A DNA stretch of 64,000 nucleotides from Comamonadaceae bacterium (GCA_947443645.1 CANEXF010000006.1:112294-176293), one strand, 5' to 3'. Shown: positions 16,652-28,358, numbered from the stretch's first letter. Program-made: numbers and translations. The notes: generated by a model not told the origin, from the sequence alone.

Positions 16652-16954
16652 AACCCAGTCATTGCTGGTCTGTTCTGAGAATATGCACGACGCGCGCGAT
16701 GCCTTGACAGGTACAGACCGAGGTCTGATGCATGACAGGGCGCATGGCGAAGGACTATGGGTTGTAAATGATCACGAGTGGCAAAGCAGCGGCCGGGCCG
16801 GCTGGAGCAAAAGCCGACTCGCGCGGGGCTCCAATAAATCGTTTTTCTCCCAAGCTGAAACGCCGCTGACGTCGACCTTATAGCTATATTATTGATAGCT
16901 GTCAGCGCCCATAGGACGGTCACCATAGACCAATTTATTCCGTAGTAACCGATG
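16652..16954. other. 303-bp gap between convergent genes, no gene seen
   Basis: No credible coding frame is visible. It contains a 14-bp perfect palindrome CAGACC-GA-GGTCTG at 16714-16727 just after a TTGACA, and a copy of the AGCTG-type dispersed repeat at about 16881-16912. Both neighbouring genes end here, so termination signals or a small RNA are possible; nothing more can be supported. Confidence 0.5.
16881..16912 (+). repeat. AGCTG-type dispersed repeat, copy 1
   Basis: Contains TAGCTATATTATTGATAGCT followed by GTCAGCGCCC. The same core (short AT-rich inverted repeat, ATAGCTG, two or three bases, then GCGC) recurs near 31372, 33162, 36176, 37819, 40512 and 49147. Confidence 0.6.
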
Positions 16955-17353
16955 TCAGGCGTTTTTGGGAGCATCGACAACTTCCGCTGCACTGCGGAAC
17001 GCATCAACAGCAGAAGGCACGCCGCAATAGACCGCAGCGTGAAGCAGGACCTCCTGAATTTCGGCGGGGGTCACGCCATTGTTCAGCGCACCGCGCACGT
17101 GGCCTTTGAGCTCATGCGGCTTGCCCAGGGCCGTCAGCATGGCGACCGTGATCAGGCTGCGGGTTTTGAGGTCCAGACCCGGCCTTTGCCAAACATCGCC
17201 CCACGCTTTGCTGGTGATGTGTTCCTGAATCGGCTGCGTAAACGGTGTGGCGTTGCCCAGGGCTTGGGCGACGAAGTCCTCGCCCATGACCTGTTTGCGC
17301 GTAATCAGGCCTTTGTCGTAGGCTTTGTCTTGCTTGTCGGTTGAATCAGTCAA
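16955..17353 (-). CDS. pcaC: 4-carboxymuconolactone decarboxylase homologue (PcaC-like)
   Basis: A 132-aa protein of the carboxymuconolactone decarboxylase family that looks like genuine PcaC in length and sequence: AWGDVWQRPGLDLKTRSLIT, then HELKGHVRGALNNGV and LLHAAVYCGVPSAVDAF. PcaC decarboxylates 4-carboxymuconolactone to 3-oxoadipate enol-lactone in protocatechuate ortho-cleavage. It lacks the CxxC of AhpD peroxidases. No pcaGH, pcaB or pcaD is nearby, so it may be an isolated copy, but its closeness to the phthalate-type cluster and the CoA transferase fits a protocatechuate route. Confidence 0.85.
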   Translation of the reverse strand: MTDSTDKQDKAYDKGLITRKQVMGEDFVAQALGNATPFTQPIQEHITSKAWGDVWQRPGLDLKTRSLITVAMLTALGKPHELKGHVRGALNNGVTPAEIQEVLLHAAVYCGVPSAVDAFRSAAEVVDAPKNA

Positions 17354-17385
17354 ACCGTACTCCCAGAAACTTCTGAGAATAGTAC

Positions 17386-17419
17386 AAAAAAACCCGCCCG
17401 GGTCTTCACCGAGGCGGGT
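17386..17419 (-). terminator. Rho-independent terminator of katG
   Basis: On the minus strand a 7-bp GC stem (ACCCGCC at 17413-17419 in complement, closing with GGCGGGT at 17392-17398) is followed by seven T (17386-17392). It lies just downstream of the katG stop and upstream of pcaC on the same strand, separating the two transcripts. Confidence 0.85.
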
Positions 17420-17438
17420 CAGCAGGCGGTCGGCGGAA

Positions 17439-19932
<2,494 letters not shown>

Positions 19933-20532
19933 ATGAAAAGCAAGCCGCCCCGCTATCCCGCGCCAGAACTCAGAGACCTGCCCGACGACATCCGGGCCAA
20001 GGTTCTGGAGGTGCAGGAAAAAGCCGGTTTTGTACCCAATGTTTTTCTGGCGCTGGCGCGCCGTCCGGCCGAGTGGCGTGCCTTTTTCGCCTACCACGAC
20101 GCGTTGATGCTCAAGGAAACCGGCTCCAATCCCGCAGGCTCGCTGAGCAAAGGCGAGCGCGAAATGATTGTTACGGCCACCAGCGCAGCCAACAAATGCC
20201 TTTACTGCGTGGTGGCGCATGGCGCCATCCTGCGTATTTACGAAAAGAAACCCCTGCTTGCTGACCAGGTGGCCGTCAATTACCGCAAGGCTGACATCAC
20301 GCCGCGCCAGCGTGCCATGCTGGACTTTGCAATGAAGGTCTGCCTGCACGCAGACGAAATTGAGGACGCCGACTTTGCAGCGCTGCGCGAACATGGTTTT
20401 GATGACGAAGACGCCTGGGACATTGCCGCCATCACGGCGTTTTTTGGTCTTTCCAACCGAATGGCCAGTTTCAGCGACATGCAGCCCAACACGGAGTTCT
20501 ATCTGATGGGGCGGGTACCAAAGCAGAAATAA
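19933..20532 (+). CDS. AhpD-like peroxidase-related enzyme (CMD family)
   Basis: A 199-aa carboxymuconolactone-decarboxylase-fold protein with the AhpD redox motif: EREMIVTATSAANKCLYC followed by VVAHG gives Glu, Cys-x2-Cys and His. Such proteins reduce peroxides or act as thiol oxidoreductases. The start at 19933 has AAGGAG upstream (the frame opens at 19897). The helix ending GLSNRMASFSDMQPN is typical of the peroxidase-related subgroup. It is divergent from katG, so both genes may answer oxidative stress. The electron donor is unknown. Confidence 0.88.
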   Translation: MKSKPPRYPAPELRDLPDDIRAKVLEVQEKAGFVPNVFLALARRPAEWRAFFAYHDALMLKETGSNPAGSLSKGEREMIVTATSAANKCLYCVVAHGAILRIYEKKPLLADQVAVNYRKADITPRQRAMLDFAMKVCLHADEIEDADFAALREHGFDDEDAWDIAAITAFFGLSNRMASFSDMQPNTEFYLMGRVPKQK

Positions 20533-20550
20533 GCCCTTGCTGCGCCCTGC

Positions 20551-22998
20551 TCAGCCAGGCGGTTTGAGCTTGGGCTTGCGCCCCGGCCTGGACTTGTTGG
20601 GCTTGTATTCACCGGAGAGCTGGCACGCGAGGCGGAAATCCTGCAGGGTTTTCTGCGCCTGGCCCAGCACGCTGTCAGGCGGATAAGCGCCAGCGGCATT
20701 GACCTCGCCAAAGGGCCTGCCTGTGAGCAGTTCCATGCCCTCGCTCGCATGCTCGGCAGTGTAGACATGGAAGCGGCCACTGGCCACCGCCTCCATGACC
20801 TTGCGGTCGAGCATCAGGTGGCGCCGGTTACGGCGCGGAATCAGCACGCCCTGATGGCCGTCCAGCCCGACGGTCTGACAGCTGCGAAAGTAGCCCTCTA
20901 TTTTCTCGTTGATGCCGCCCACCGGCAGTATCTGGCCATGCTGGTTAACGGCGCCGGTCACCGCGATGCCCTGCCTGAGGGCCAGACCCGACAGCGACGA
21001 CAGCAACACGTAGAGCTCGGCACAGGAGGCAGAATCGCCCTCGACGCCGTGGTACTCCTGCTCAAAAACAATGGCCGCGTTCAGTGCCAGGGGCGCGATG
21101 TGGGCAAACAGTGCTGACAGGTAGCTGTGCAATATCAGCACGCCCTTGTCATGGATGGGACCGGACAGCTCGACCTCGCGCTCGACGTTGAGCAGTCCTT
21201 CGTCACCAGCATAGGTACGCGCTGTAACGCCCACGGGAAAACCAAAGCGGTAATCGCCAAGATCGATCACGGTCAGGGCATTGAGCTGACCCACGCGCTC
21301 GCCGGACAGGACCAGCAGCCGCTCGCCATCGGCAATCGTTTCCTGCTCACGCTGCTCAGGGTAATCGTGGCGGTACTTACGGGCAGCCAAAGCGGCTTCG
21401 ACATCCTGCAGTTCCACCAGGCTTGCGCCGCGCGCGCGGCCCAGGCACGCGCTTTCAATCACCAGCGCCTCGGCATGCACAAAGATCGCGCTTTGCCGTG
21501 TCTGGTCATCGACCTGGCGATGCGAGTCCTCCAGCAAGCGCACGACAGCCGCGACAGAAAAATGGGGCAATCCGAGTCTGGCGCAGGTATGCGCCACAAA
21601 AACCGCCGAGGCATGCCAGGTCTCCCGCGTGGCCGAAAAACTCTCCGCAAAATCCACCTTGCAGAGAAAACGGCGGGCAAATTCAGGGTCGCCCTCCTGC
21701 ACCGCGTAGTACTCCTCGACCGAGCCAATCAATACAATCTTGACATCCACATCCACCGGCTCAGGCTGCAGCGAAACGGCCGCGATAGGCGAATGCATCA
21801 TGCCGGACTCCTCGATCTGCAGACGGCCGCTGCGCAGAAAGCGGCGCAGCTTTTCCCACACCAATTCATCGGCCAGCAGATCGCTCAGGTGCAACATCAA
21901 AAAACCGCCGTGCGCCTGGAGCAGGCTGCCTGCGCGTATGCGCGAGAAGTCGGTCTCCAGCACATCGTTTTCTGACTGGTATTCGATGCTGCCAAACAGC
22001 GAACGAAACAGCGGGTTGTCCTCGACCAGGACAGGCGCGCCACTCAGGCCCTGGTTGTCTACCACCAAGTTGACACGGTAGCGCGCCAGCACGGTGGCCA
22101 GCGCTTCCATGCGGACCACCTCTTCGGTATCGCCGACCTGGAACAGCTCCAGATTTTCAAGCACATCGTGCATGACTTCGCCGAAGTAGTTTCCAAGCTT
22201 GACCGAGTCCTTGATCAGCTTTCTGAATTGGCTGCCGATTTGCTGCAGCTCATGCTCCAGCAGGGGTTTGATGACCTGGCGCCGCAAGGCCGCGAGCTCC
22301 TCATTCATGACGCGCTCCATGGCACGGGTCTTCTCCAGAAATCGGGCGATCTCCGCGCGAAGCTCCTGCTCTGCCTTGTCAATTTCGGCGCGCCTCTCCT
22401 TGGGCAAAGCCAGCGCCTCGTTTTCCGTCAGGGCCCGGCCTTTCTTGTCCCTCAGGGTAAACAGCAGATGCCCCTCCTCACGAAACAGGGCGAAACTCCT
22501 GGCCTCGGCAAATGCCGCCAGTTCGTCGTAGGCCGGCGCCTGTTCCGCTTTGGAAGCCTTTTCAATGCGCTCGCTTTCCGTCTTGAAATCCTGGCCAGAC
22601 AGTCGTTTGGGGATTTCCGCCTGCAGCGTTTTGGTCAGCTGTGCCATGAGCTGGCGCAGCAGCCGGCCCTGGCCGGCAGGCAAGCGCAAAGCCCGTGGCC
22701 GCTCCGGAGTGTCGAAATTATTGAGATAGCACAGGTCGGGCGGCACAGGGCGGCCGGCTGCAACCGACTGCATCGATTGCAGCAACAGGGTGGAACGTCC
22801 GCTGCCGACTTCACCGAGAACGAAAAGGTTGTAGTCGGGCTGATCCATCTCCAGACCAAAACGGGCCGCCATCTGAGCACGCTCTTGTCCAATCCAGGGC
22901 AGTGCCTGGTCCAGCAGCTCGGACGTGTCCCCAAAACCCAGCGCAGCAGGGTCTATGGCCAGACGCAGTTCAGCAGACAGAATTTCGGTAATGGGCAT
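20551..22998 (-). CDS. Lon-like ATP-dependent protease (AAA + S16 peptidase)
   Basis: An 815-aa protein of the Lon-related (YcbZ/LonB-like) group. An AAA-type ATPase module has Walker A GEVGSGRSTLLLQ (about residues 64-76). Residues about 190-330 include a long charged, probably coiled segment. The C-terminal Lon proteolytic domain has the catalytic serine in GVEGDSASCAELYVLLS and the lysine in GGINEKIEGYF. There is no Lon N-terminal substrate domain. GGAGG precedes the ATG. The last residues are Lys/Pro rich. Substrates are unknown. Confidence 0.9.
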   Translation of the reverse strand: MPITEILSAELRLAIDPAALGFGDTSELLDQALPWIGQERAQMAARFGLEMDQPDYNLFVLGEVGSGRSTLLLQSMQSVAAGRPVPPDLCYLNNFDTPERPRALRLPAGQGRLLRQLMAQLTKTLQAEIPKRLSGQDFKTESERIEKASKAEQAPAYDELAAFAEARSFALFREEGHLLFTLRDKKGRALTENEALALPKERRAEIDKAEQELRAEIARFLEKTRAMERVMNEELAALRRQVIKPLLEHELQQIGSQFRKLIKDSVKLGNYFGEVMHDVLENLELFQVGDTEEVVRMEALATVLARYRVNLVVDNQGLSGAPVLVEDNPLFRSLFGSIEYQSENDVLETDFSRIRAGSLLQAHGGFLMLHLSDLLADELVWEKLRRFLRSGRLQIEESGMMHSPIAAVSLQPEPVDVDVKIVLIGSVEEYYAVQEGDPEFARRFLCKVDFAESFSATRETWHASAVFVAHTCARLGLPHFSVAAVVRLLEDSHRQVDDQTRQSAIFVHAEALVIESACLGRARGASLVELQDVEAALAARKYRHDYPEQREQETIADGERLLVLSGERVGQLNALTVIDLGDYRFGFPVGVTARTYAGDEGLLNVEREVELSGPIHDKGVLILHSYLSALFAHIAPLALNAAIVFEQEYHGVEGDSASCAELYVLLSSLSGLALRQGIAVTGAVNQHGQILPVGGINEKIEGYFRSCQTVGLDGHQGVLIPRRNRRHLMLDRKVMEAVASGRFHVYTAEHASEGMELLTGRPFGEVNAAGAYPPDSVLGQAQKTLQDFRLACQLSGEYKPNKSRPGRKPKLKPPG

Positions 22999-23030
22999 TT
23001 GGAAAACCTCCGGACCGGGTCATGATGCGC

Positions 23031-23450
23031 TCAACTGACCAGCTGGCGCATCCAGTCCGGCAGCGTCGCGGCTTTCTGGCTGGGAAAGTCCACCCATATG
23101 GTGGTCGCACCACCGGCCGCGCAAATCACCTCAGGCGACTCGGCGCGCGCCATCGTGGTCCAGCTTTCAAAGGTGGTTCGACCCGGGTCGCTGACGTACA
23201 TCTTGACCAGCACATCACCCGGATATTCAAGCTGCTTGTAAAAATTGCAGAAGGCGTTGACGATGACCGGCCCTTCACCGCGCGGGTCAGGCGTGCAACC
23301 GATCGAATACATCCAGTCAATGCGAATGGTTTCCAGATAGCGGAAGTAGCTGCCGTTGTTGAGATGCCCCATGGCGTCCATGTCGCCCCAGCGAATGGGT
23401 ATGCGCATTTCATAAACGAGTTTTTTATTCTCGGGAATTGCAATTTTCAT
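23031..23450 (-). CDS. 4HBT-family acyl-CoA thioesterase
   Basis: Hotdog-fold thioesterase, 139 aa. The family signature is at residues about 18-45: IRWGDMDAMGHLNNGSYFRY, with the aspartate and the HLNN loop forming the active site as in YbgC and 4-hydroxybenzoyl-CoA thioesterases. It hydrolyses acyl-CoA esters in the cytosol. It lies 33 bp upstream of the Lon-like gene on the same strand and may share its promoter. The acyl chain preference cannot be judged. Confidence 0.9.
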   Translation of the reverse strand: MKIAIPENKKLVYEMRIPIRWGDMDAMGHLNNGSYFRYLETIRIDWMYSIGCTPDPRGEGPVIVNAFCNFYKQLEYPGDVLVKMYVSDPGRTTFESWTTMARAESPEVICAAGGATTIWVDFPSQKAATLPDWMRQLVS

Positions 23451-23627
23451 AAGCGAAGTCTGGTTGAAAGCGCGGATGAATCAGCCCAAACCCCGCAGCG
23501 GGCCTGATCAGTCCGTCGGGACAACAAAGGAAAATGGGCAGCTCGGGTATTCCTGCTTACATTAGCAGAATAAAATCAGAGAGCCCGAGCCGTTCCCATT
23601 TCCTCATTCATTACCAGCAAGCCAACC

Positions 23628-25313
23628 ATGAACAAGCAAGAAATACTGGCCCAGTTTGGCCCCCGAGAAGCGATGGAATACGACGTGGTCGTGGTGGGCG
23701 CAGGGCCAGGCGGACTCGCAACAGCCATTCGCTTGAAGCAATTGGCGGCAGAAAAAGGCACAGACCTCTCCGTGGTTGTGCTTGAAAAAGGGTCTGAGCC
23801 TGGCGCGCACATTTTGTCGGGCGCAGTGATGGATCCAAGGGCGCTGACCGAGCTCATCCCCGACTGGAAAGCGCTGGGTGCGCCCTTGAACCAGCCCGTC
23901 ACCGAAGACGAGGTGCTGTTTCTCAGCGAAACCGGTGCCACCAGGACGCCCGCATTTTTTGTTCCCGACTGCTTTCACAACGATGGCAACTACGTTATCA
24001 GTCTGGGCAATGTGGTGCGCTGGCTGGCGCAGCAGGCGGAAAACCTGGGCGTCGAAATTTTCCCCGGCTTTGCAGCCGCAGAAGTGCTTTACAACGAAGA
24101 CGGCTCGGTCAAGGGCGTCGCAACCGGTAACCTCGGCGTCGGTAAGGACGGCGAGCCAAGCGACAACTTCCAGCTCGGCATGGAGCTGCACGGCAAGTAC
24201 ACCGTGTTCGCCGAAGGCGCACGCGGCCATCTGGGACGCCAGCTGATTGCGAACTTCAAACTTGACGCTGGCAAGGACCCACAGGCCTATGCACTGGGCG
24301 TGAAGGAGCTGTGGGAAATTGATCCGGCCAAACACAAACCCGGCCTGGTCGTGCACACCGCCGGCTGGCCCATGGACAGCAAAACCTATGGCGGCGGCTT
24401 TTTGTACCACCTCGAAGACAACAAGGTCACGCTGGGGCTGGTCACCGGGCTGGACTACAGCAATCCTTACCTCAGCCCGTTTGAAGAAATGCAGCGCTGG
24501 AAAACCCACCCCAGCATCAAAAAATACCTCGAGGGTGGCAAACGCATCAGCTATGGCGCCAGGGCCATCACTGCGGGCGGCGCATTGAGCCTGCCCAAAA
24601 CTGTGTTTGCCGGCGGCGCGCTGATCGGTTGCGAAGCCGGTTACCTCAACGCCAGCCGTATCAAAGGCAGCCATGCCGCCATCAAGACCGGCATGCTGGC
24701 CGCCGAAGCGGCCTACGAAGCTGTCACCGCAGGCCGCCAGCATGATGAGTTGAGCGCTTACCCCGAGGCCTACGCCAGGAGCTGGCTGGCCGCCGAACTG
24801 AAGCAGTCGCGCAACTTCAAGGCCTGGTTCAAGAAGGGCCTGTACATCGGCTCGCTGATGACCGGCATCGAGCAGTGGCTACTGCCCAAACTCGGCGTCA
24901 AGAGCCCGCCATGGACGATTCACCGCACTGTGCCCGACTACGCAATGCTCAAGCCGGCGGCCGAATGCCAGCCCATCGTCTATCCCAAGCCCGACAACAA
25001 GATCACCTTTGACCGCCTGAGTTCGGTTTTTGTCTCCAACACCAACCACGAAGAGCAGCAACCCGCACACTTGACGCTCAAGGACGCGAGTGTTCCTGTC
25101 AATATCAACCTGGCCCTGTACGCCGGGCCCGAGAGTCGTTATTGCCCGGCCGGCGTCTACGAGTACGTGAAAAATGCGGACAACAGCGACCGCCTGCAGA
25201 TCAATGCGCAGAACTGCGTGCACTGCAAGACCTGCGACATCAAGGACCCAACCCAGAACATCGTCTGGGTCACGCCCGAAGGCGGCGGCGGACCCAACTA
25301 CAGCGGCATGTAG
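23628..25313 (+). CDS. Electron transfer flavoprotein-ubiquinone oxidoreductase
   Basis: ETF-QO, 561 aa, full length. It moves electrons from electron transfer flavoprotein (acyl-CoA and amino-acid dehydrogenases) to ubiquinone at the inner membrane. The FAD site is VVVGAGPGGLATAIRLKQLA near residue 23. The ubiquinone/monotopic region is in the middle. The C-terminal [4Fe-4S] domain has YCPAGVYEY followed by NCVHCKTCDIKDP, giving four cysteines. The protein ends GGGGPNYSGM as in relatives. It is a single-gene unit here; etfAB is not in the window. Confidence 0.96.
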   Translation: MNKQEILAQFGPREAMEYDVVVVGAGPGGLATAIRLKQLAAEKGTDLSVVVLEKGSEPGAHILSGAVMDPRALTELIPDWKALGAPLNQPVTEDEVLFLSETGATRTPAFFVPDCFHNDGNYVISLGNVVRWLAQQAENLGVEIFPGFAAAEVLYNEDGSVKGVATGNLGVGKDGEPSDNFQLGMELHGKYTVFAEGARGHLGRQLIANFKLDAGKDPQAYALGVKELWEIDPAKHKPGLVVHTAGWPMDSKTYGGGFLYHLEDNKVTLGLVTGLDYSNPYLSPFEEMQRWKTHPSIKKYLEGGKRISYGARAITAGGALSLPKTVFAGGALIGCEAGYLNASRIKGSHAAIKTGMLAAEAAYEAVTAGRQHDELSAYPEAYARSWLAAELKQSRNFKAWFKKGLYIGSLMTGIEQWLLPKLGVKSPPWTIHRTVPDYAMLKPAAECQPIVYPKPDNKITFDRLSSVFVSNTNHEEQQPAHLTLKDASVPVNINLALYAGPESRYCPAGVYEYVKNADNSDRLQINAQNCVHCKTCDIKDPTQNIVWVTPEGGGGPNYSGM

Positions 25314-25430
25314 GCCGGCGCCTATCCGCCTTGCCGTCAAAAGGATAGAGCGTGCCCAAAAGTGGGTTTTCCTGAGGCGTAAATTCGCCAGCTTGCGCTA
25401 TAACGAAAGAGACTAACAGGAGTTCTCCTC

Positions 25431-26744
25431 GTGCCGATGGCAAGGTTGTACAAACGCAAATGGCTTTTGATCCAGCTTCCGGTGTTGCTGCTTGCCGCGA
25501 TCACCGCAAGTTGGACCTGGCTGTTTGTCTACCCCATCCCCCCCAGCCACCTGAGCATCACCACGGCGGCCACTGGCAGCGCTTACTATCGGCATGCGCA
25601 GGCCTATGCAGAGCGCTTTGCTGCTCACGGCGTCACCCTTGAAATTCAAGCCTCCAATGGCTCTCAGCAAAACCTGGAACGGTTGCGCCAAACCGTCAAC
25701 CCTTCAGACCTGGCCTTGGTTCTGGGCGGTTTTGGCTATCTGGGCGCATCGACCGAACGCTATGAGAGAAGTCGAGTCGAGACACTTGCCAATGTCGACG
25801 TCGAAGGCCTCTGGATTTTTTCGCGTAACCAGGCAATTGAGTATCTTGAGCAATTGCAAGGTCTGCGTGTTGCTGTTGGTCCGGAGGGCAGCGGAAGCCG
25901 AAAAGTGGCGCTCCAGCTCCTGGCGCAAGCCCGCGTGGATCGCAAGGACCTGACACTTTCACCCATGACCGGTGAGCCGGCGGTAAGGGCCCTGGGCCGA
26001 GGGCAGCTCGATGCAGTGTTGCTGATGGCGCCGTCGGATTCGCTGAACATCCAAAAACTACTGGCACTGCCTGGCGCGCGTCTGGCCAACCTGCATAAAA
26101 CTGCAGCTATCACCGAACGCAATCCCTACCTCGAGTCACGCCTGCTTGCGCAAGGCGCGCTGGGCCTTGGCATGCCGCCGCGCGACATCACGCTGCTCAC
26201 AACACAGTCCAGTCTGGTGGCGCGGGAGAGCCTGCATCCAGCGCTCAAGCGCTTAGCCATTGCTGTTGCGATGGATGTGAATACAGGCAGCGGACTGTTC
26301 CATCGCGCAGGAGACTTTCCCTCACTGAGACGACTTGACTTCCCAACGGCACCGCAGGCACGCAAGGTACTAGCCAGCGGCCTGCCAACGCTGGAGCAGT
26401 GGATGCCTTTTTGGTGGGCGCAGGTTGCAGAAAGAATATTGCTGATTGTCCTGCCGGTCTCACTTGTGGCATTGAGTCTGATGGCGCTGATACCCAGATA
26501 CCTGCGCTGGGCGCTGGAGAGCCGGGTCAACCGCTGGTACGGCGAGCTTAAATTCATTGAAAACGACTTGAAGCTAGAGGCGCATTCAGACTTGACCTTG
26601 GCACAGTTCATGCCGCGACTCGACAGGATAGACAAAGCCCTGCGCGGTTTTGCCTGCCCACCAGACCTGGTGACTCGCTGCTACACACTGCACCACCATA
26701 TTGAATTTGTACGCCAGCGGCTGTACGGGATGCGCGGGCGATGA
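25431..26744 (+). CDS. Membrane-tethered TAXI-family solute-binding protein, first of a pair
   Basis: A 437-aa protein. Residues about 12-33 form a transmembrane or signal-anchor helix (LIQLPVLLLAAITASWTWLF). A TAXI periplasmic binding domain follows (LSITTAATGSAYYRHAQAYA, then GSQQNLERL and ALVLGGFG). A second membrane helix is at about 325-350 (ERILLIVLPVSLVALSLMAL), with a charged cytoplasmic tail of about 80 residues. GTG at 25431 is preferred because AGGAG lies 8 bases before it; ATG 25437 is possible. It overlaps its paralogue by 4 bp. No TRAP permease gene is adjacent, so a sensory or adaptor role is possible. Confidence 0.85.
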   Translation: MPMARLYKRKWLLIQLPVLLLAAITASWTWLFVYPIPPSHLSITTAATGSAYYRHAQAYAERFAAHGVTLEIQASNGSQQNLERLRQTVNPSDLALVLGGFGYLGASTERYERSRVETLANVDVEGLWIFSRNQAIEYLEQLQGLRVAVGPEGSGSRKVALQLLAQARVDRKDLTLSPMTGEPAVRALGRGQLDAVLLMAPSDSLNIQKLLALPGARLANLHKTAAITERNPYLESRLLAQGALGLGMPPRDITLLTTQSSLVARESLHPALKRLAIAVAMDVNTGSGLFHRAGDFPSLRRLDFPTAPQARKVLASGLPTLEQWMPFWWAQVAERILLIVLPVSLVALSLMALIPRYLRWALESRVNRWYGELKFIENDLKLEAHSDLTLAQFMPRLDRIDKALRGFACPPDLVTRCYTLHHHIEFVRQRLYGMRGR

Positions 26745-28039
26745 AGCTGCAACTCATTTACCGCAGGCGCTGGTGGCTTTTTTATCTGCCCGTGATGCTT
26801 TGCACCGCACTGGCAATAGCTTGGTCAGTCACACGCTGGCACGTGTTGCCGCCAAGCAAGACGGTGATCGCAGCGGGCTCAACGCAAGGCAGTTACACAC
26901 GGCTGGCGCAACGCTATGCAGAGCAACTCGAACGCCTCGGAATAACGGTTGAAATCGTCCACTCCGATACCATCAAAGGATCACTTGACCGTATCATGGC
27001 CCCCGACGACGTGGCCAGCATTGGCTTTGCACATGGCATCTACGCCAAAGCCCGAATGCAAATCCAGGCCCTGGCAGTGGTCGGCCAGGAACCTGTGTGG
27101 ATTTTTTCCGGCGTGGCAGGGCTCACGTCGCTCACGCAGGCCAAAGGCGCACGGGTTGCTATAGGCGTGCCTTCCTCCTCGTCAGCTATCGCGGCCAAAC
27201 TGATGCTTGCGCAAGCTGGCATTGCAATGGAGGATGTGCACATTCAGACCTTGAGCGGTGTCGCTGGCGCCGAGGCGCTGATTGATGGCAAAACCGATCT
27301 GCTGTTTCAAGTCGAAGGCGAAGATTCGCAGACCTTGCAACTGCTCACGAAAAAAGGCAATGTCCAAATTTTGAGCGCAGACCTGGCTGGCGCACTCGCC
27401 ATCAGGGAGCCCGCTTTGCAACCCATGCTGCTGCCACAAGGCGCCATCGAATTGCGCGGCGATATTCCGCCGCGCGATCTGACACTGGCAAGCCTGCAAA
27501 CCCACCTGCTCATCAGGCCTGGCCTTCATCCGGCACTGCAGCGGGCACTGCTGGACGCGGCGATGGAAATTCACGGTGGCGCTAATTTTTTACAGCGTCA
27601 GCGCCAGTTTCCCAGCTTCAGCGGCAGCGATTTCCCCTTGTCTCCAACTGCCAGGGCCTACAGCTTGGGCGAGCGGCCCTGGATGGAGCGCCTGCTGCCC
27701 TACCGCAAGGCCCAGTATGCAGAAATGGTTGTTTTTGGAATCCTGCCCATACTGGGCCTTGCACTGCTTGTGCTGACCTGGGTTCCCTGGCACCTTGACT
27801 GGCGCCTGCGCTCGGAACTAAATCACTTTTATGGCGAGCTGAAGTTTCTTGAAAATAAAATGCAGGACGTCGCCAAGGACAATCCGATCGCGCTCAGGGC
27901 GCTGCTGGAAAAGCTGGACAACATCGAGCAACAGGTGGCCGAGATGGACTTGCCTGACGATTTTTCCGAACACTGGTACACGCTACGCGAGCACCTGGCG
28001 GCAGCGCGCAGACAACTGCTGGAGTTGCGATCGCGTTGA
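26741..28039 (+). CDS. Membrane-tethered TAXI-family solute-binding protein, second of a pair
   Basis: A 432-aa paralogue of the preceding protein with the same plan: N-terminal helix (WWLFYLPVMLCTALAIAWSV), TAXI domain (TVIAAGSTQGSYTRLAQRYA), second helix (MVVFGILPILGLALLVLTWV) and a cytoplasmic tail with a probable coiled coil (ELKFLENKMQDVAKD, then LLEKLDNIEQQVAEM). The ATG overlaps the previous stop (ATGA), so the two are co-translated and may form a heterodimer. Sequence identity between them is moderate, indicating an old duplication. The ligand is unknown. Confidence 0.85.
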   Translation: MKLQLIYRRRWWLFYLPVMLCTALAIAWSVTRWHVLPPSKTVIAAGSTQGSYTRLAQRYAEQLERLGITVEIVHSDTIKGSLDRIMAPDDVASIGFAHGIYAKARMQIQALAVVGQEPVWIFSGVAGLTSLTQAKGARVAIGVPSSSSAIAAKLMLAQAGIAMEDVHIQTLSGVAGAEALIDGKTDLLFQVEGEDSQTLQLLTKKGNVQILSADLAGALAIREPALQPMLLPQGAIELRGDIPPRDLTLASLQTHLLIRPGLHPALQRALLDAAMEIHGGANFLQRQRQFPSFSGSDFPLSPTARAYSLGERPWMERLLPYRKAQYAEMVVFGILPILGLALLVLTWVPWHLDWRLRSELNHFYGELKFLENKMQDVAKDNPIALRALLEKLDNIEQQVAEMDLPDDFSEHWYTLREHLAAARRQLLELRSR

Positions 28040-28123
28040 CCCGTCGCTGGTGCACAACATGCGCGCACCGCTGGTCTTGCCTTTCGGGATGACCATGGTC
28101 GGTCGATTTCGGGCATGTAGAAT

Positions 28124-28358
28124 ACGGTCTGTCAGGAGAGCGTTTTCCCCGAGAAAACCGCCGAAGGCGCATGTCGCACCCTCAATGGTGTGCTGAACGC
28201 TCAGGCAAAAGGACTGGCAAGCGCTTGTCGATCAGCACAGCGGTGTGGCATCGGAAGGCGTTCCCTACTGGAGAGAGGTCGTTTTCAAAGCGGCCCACCG
28301 AAGGAGCAAGCCTGCATCGCCAGGTGAATCTCTCAGGTAAAGTGGACAGCAGGGGCAG
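28124..28358 (+). ncRNA. Tandem glycine riboswitch upstream of gcvT
   Basis: Two glycine aptamers can be read. The first has CAGGAGAG (28133-28140), CCGCCGAAGGCGCA and CTCAGGCAAAAGGAC (28200-28214). The second has CTGGAGAG (28268-28275), CACCGAAGGAGCAAG and TCTCAGGTAAAGTGGAC (28331-28347). The space between the aptamers, about 45-50 bases, is longer than the roughly 10 bases of the Vibrio cholerae example and can form its own small hairpin. Glycine binding is expected to switch on expression of the glycine-cleavage operon that follows. Confidence 0.93.

Noticed and set aside
25418..25430. AGGAG-tt-CTCCT inverted repeat as a ribosome-site-hiding hairpin before the first TAXI gene
   Set aside because: The loop would be only two to four bases with a four- to five-pair stem; too weak to claim control.
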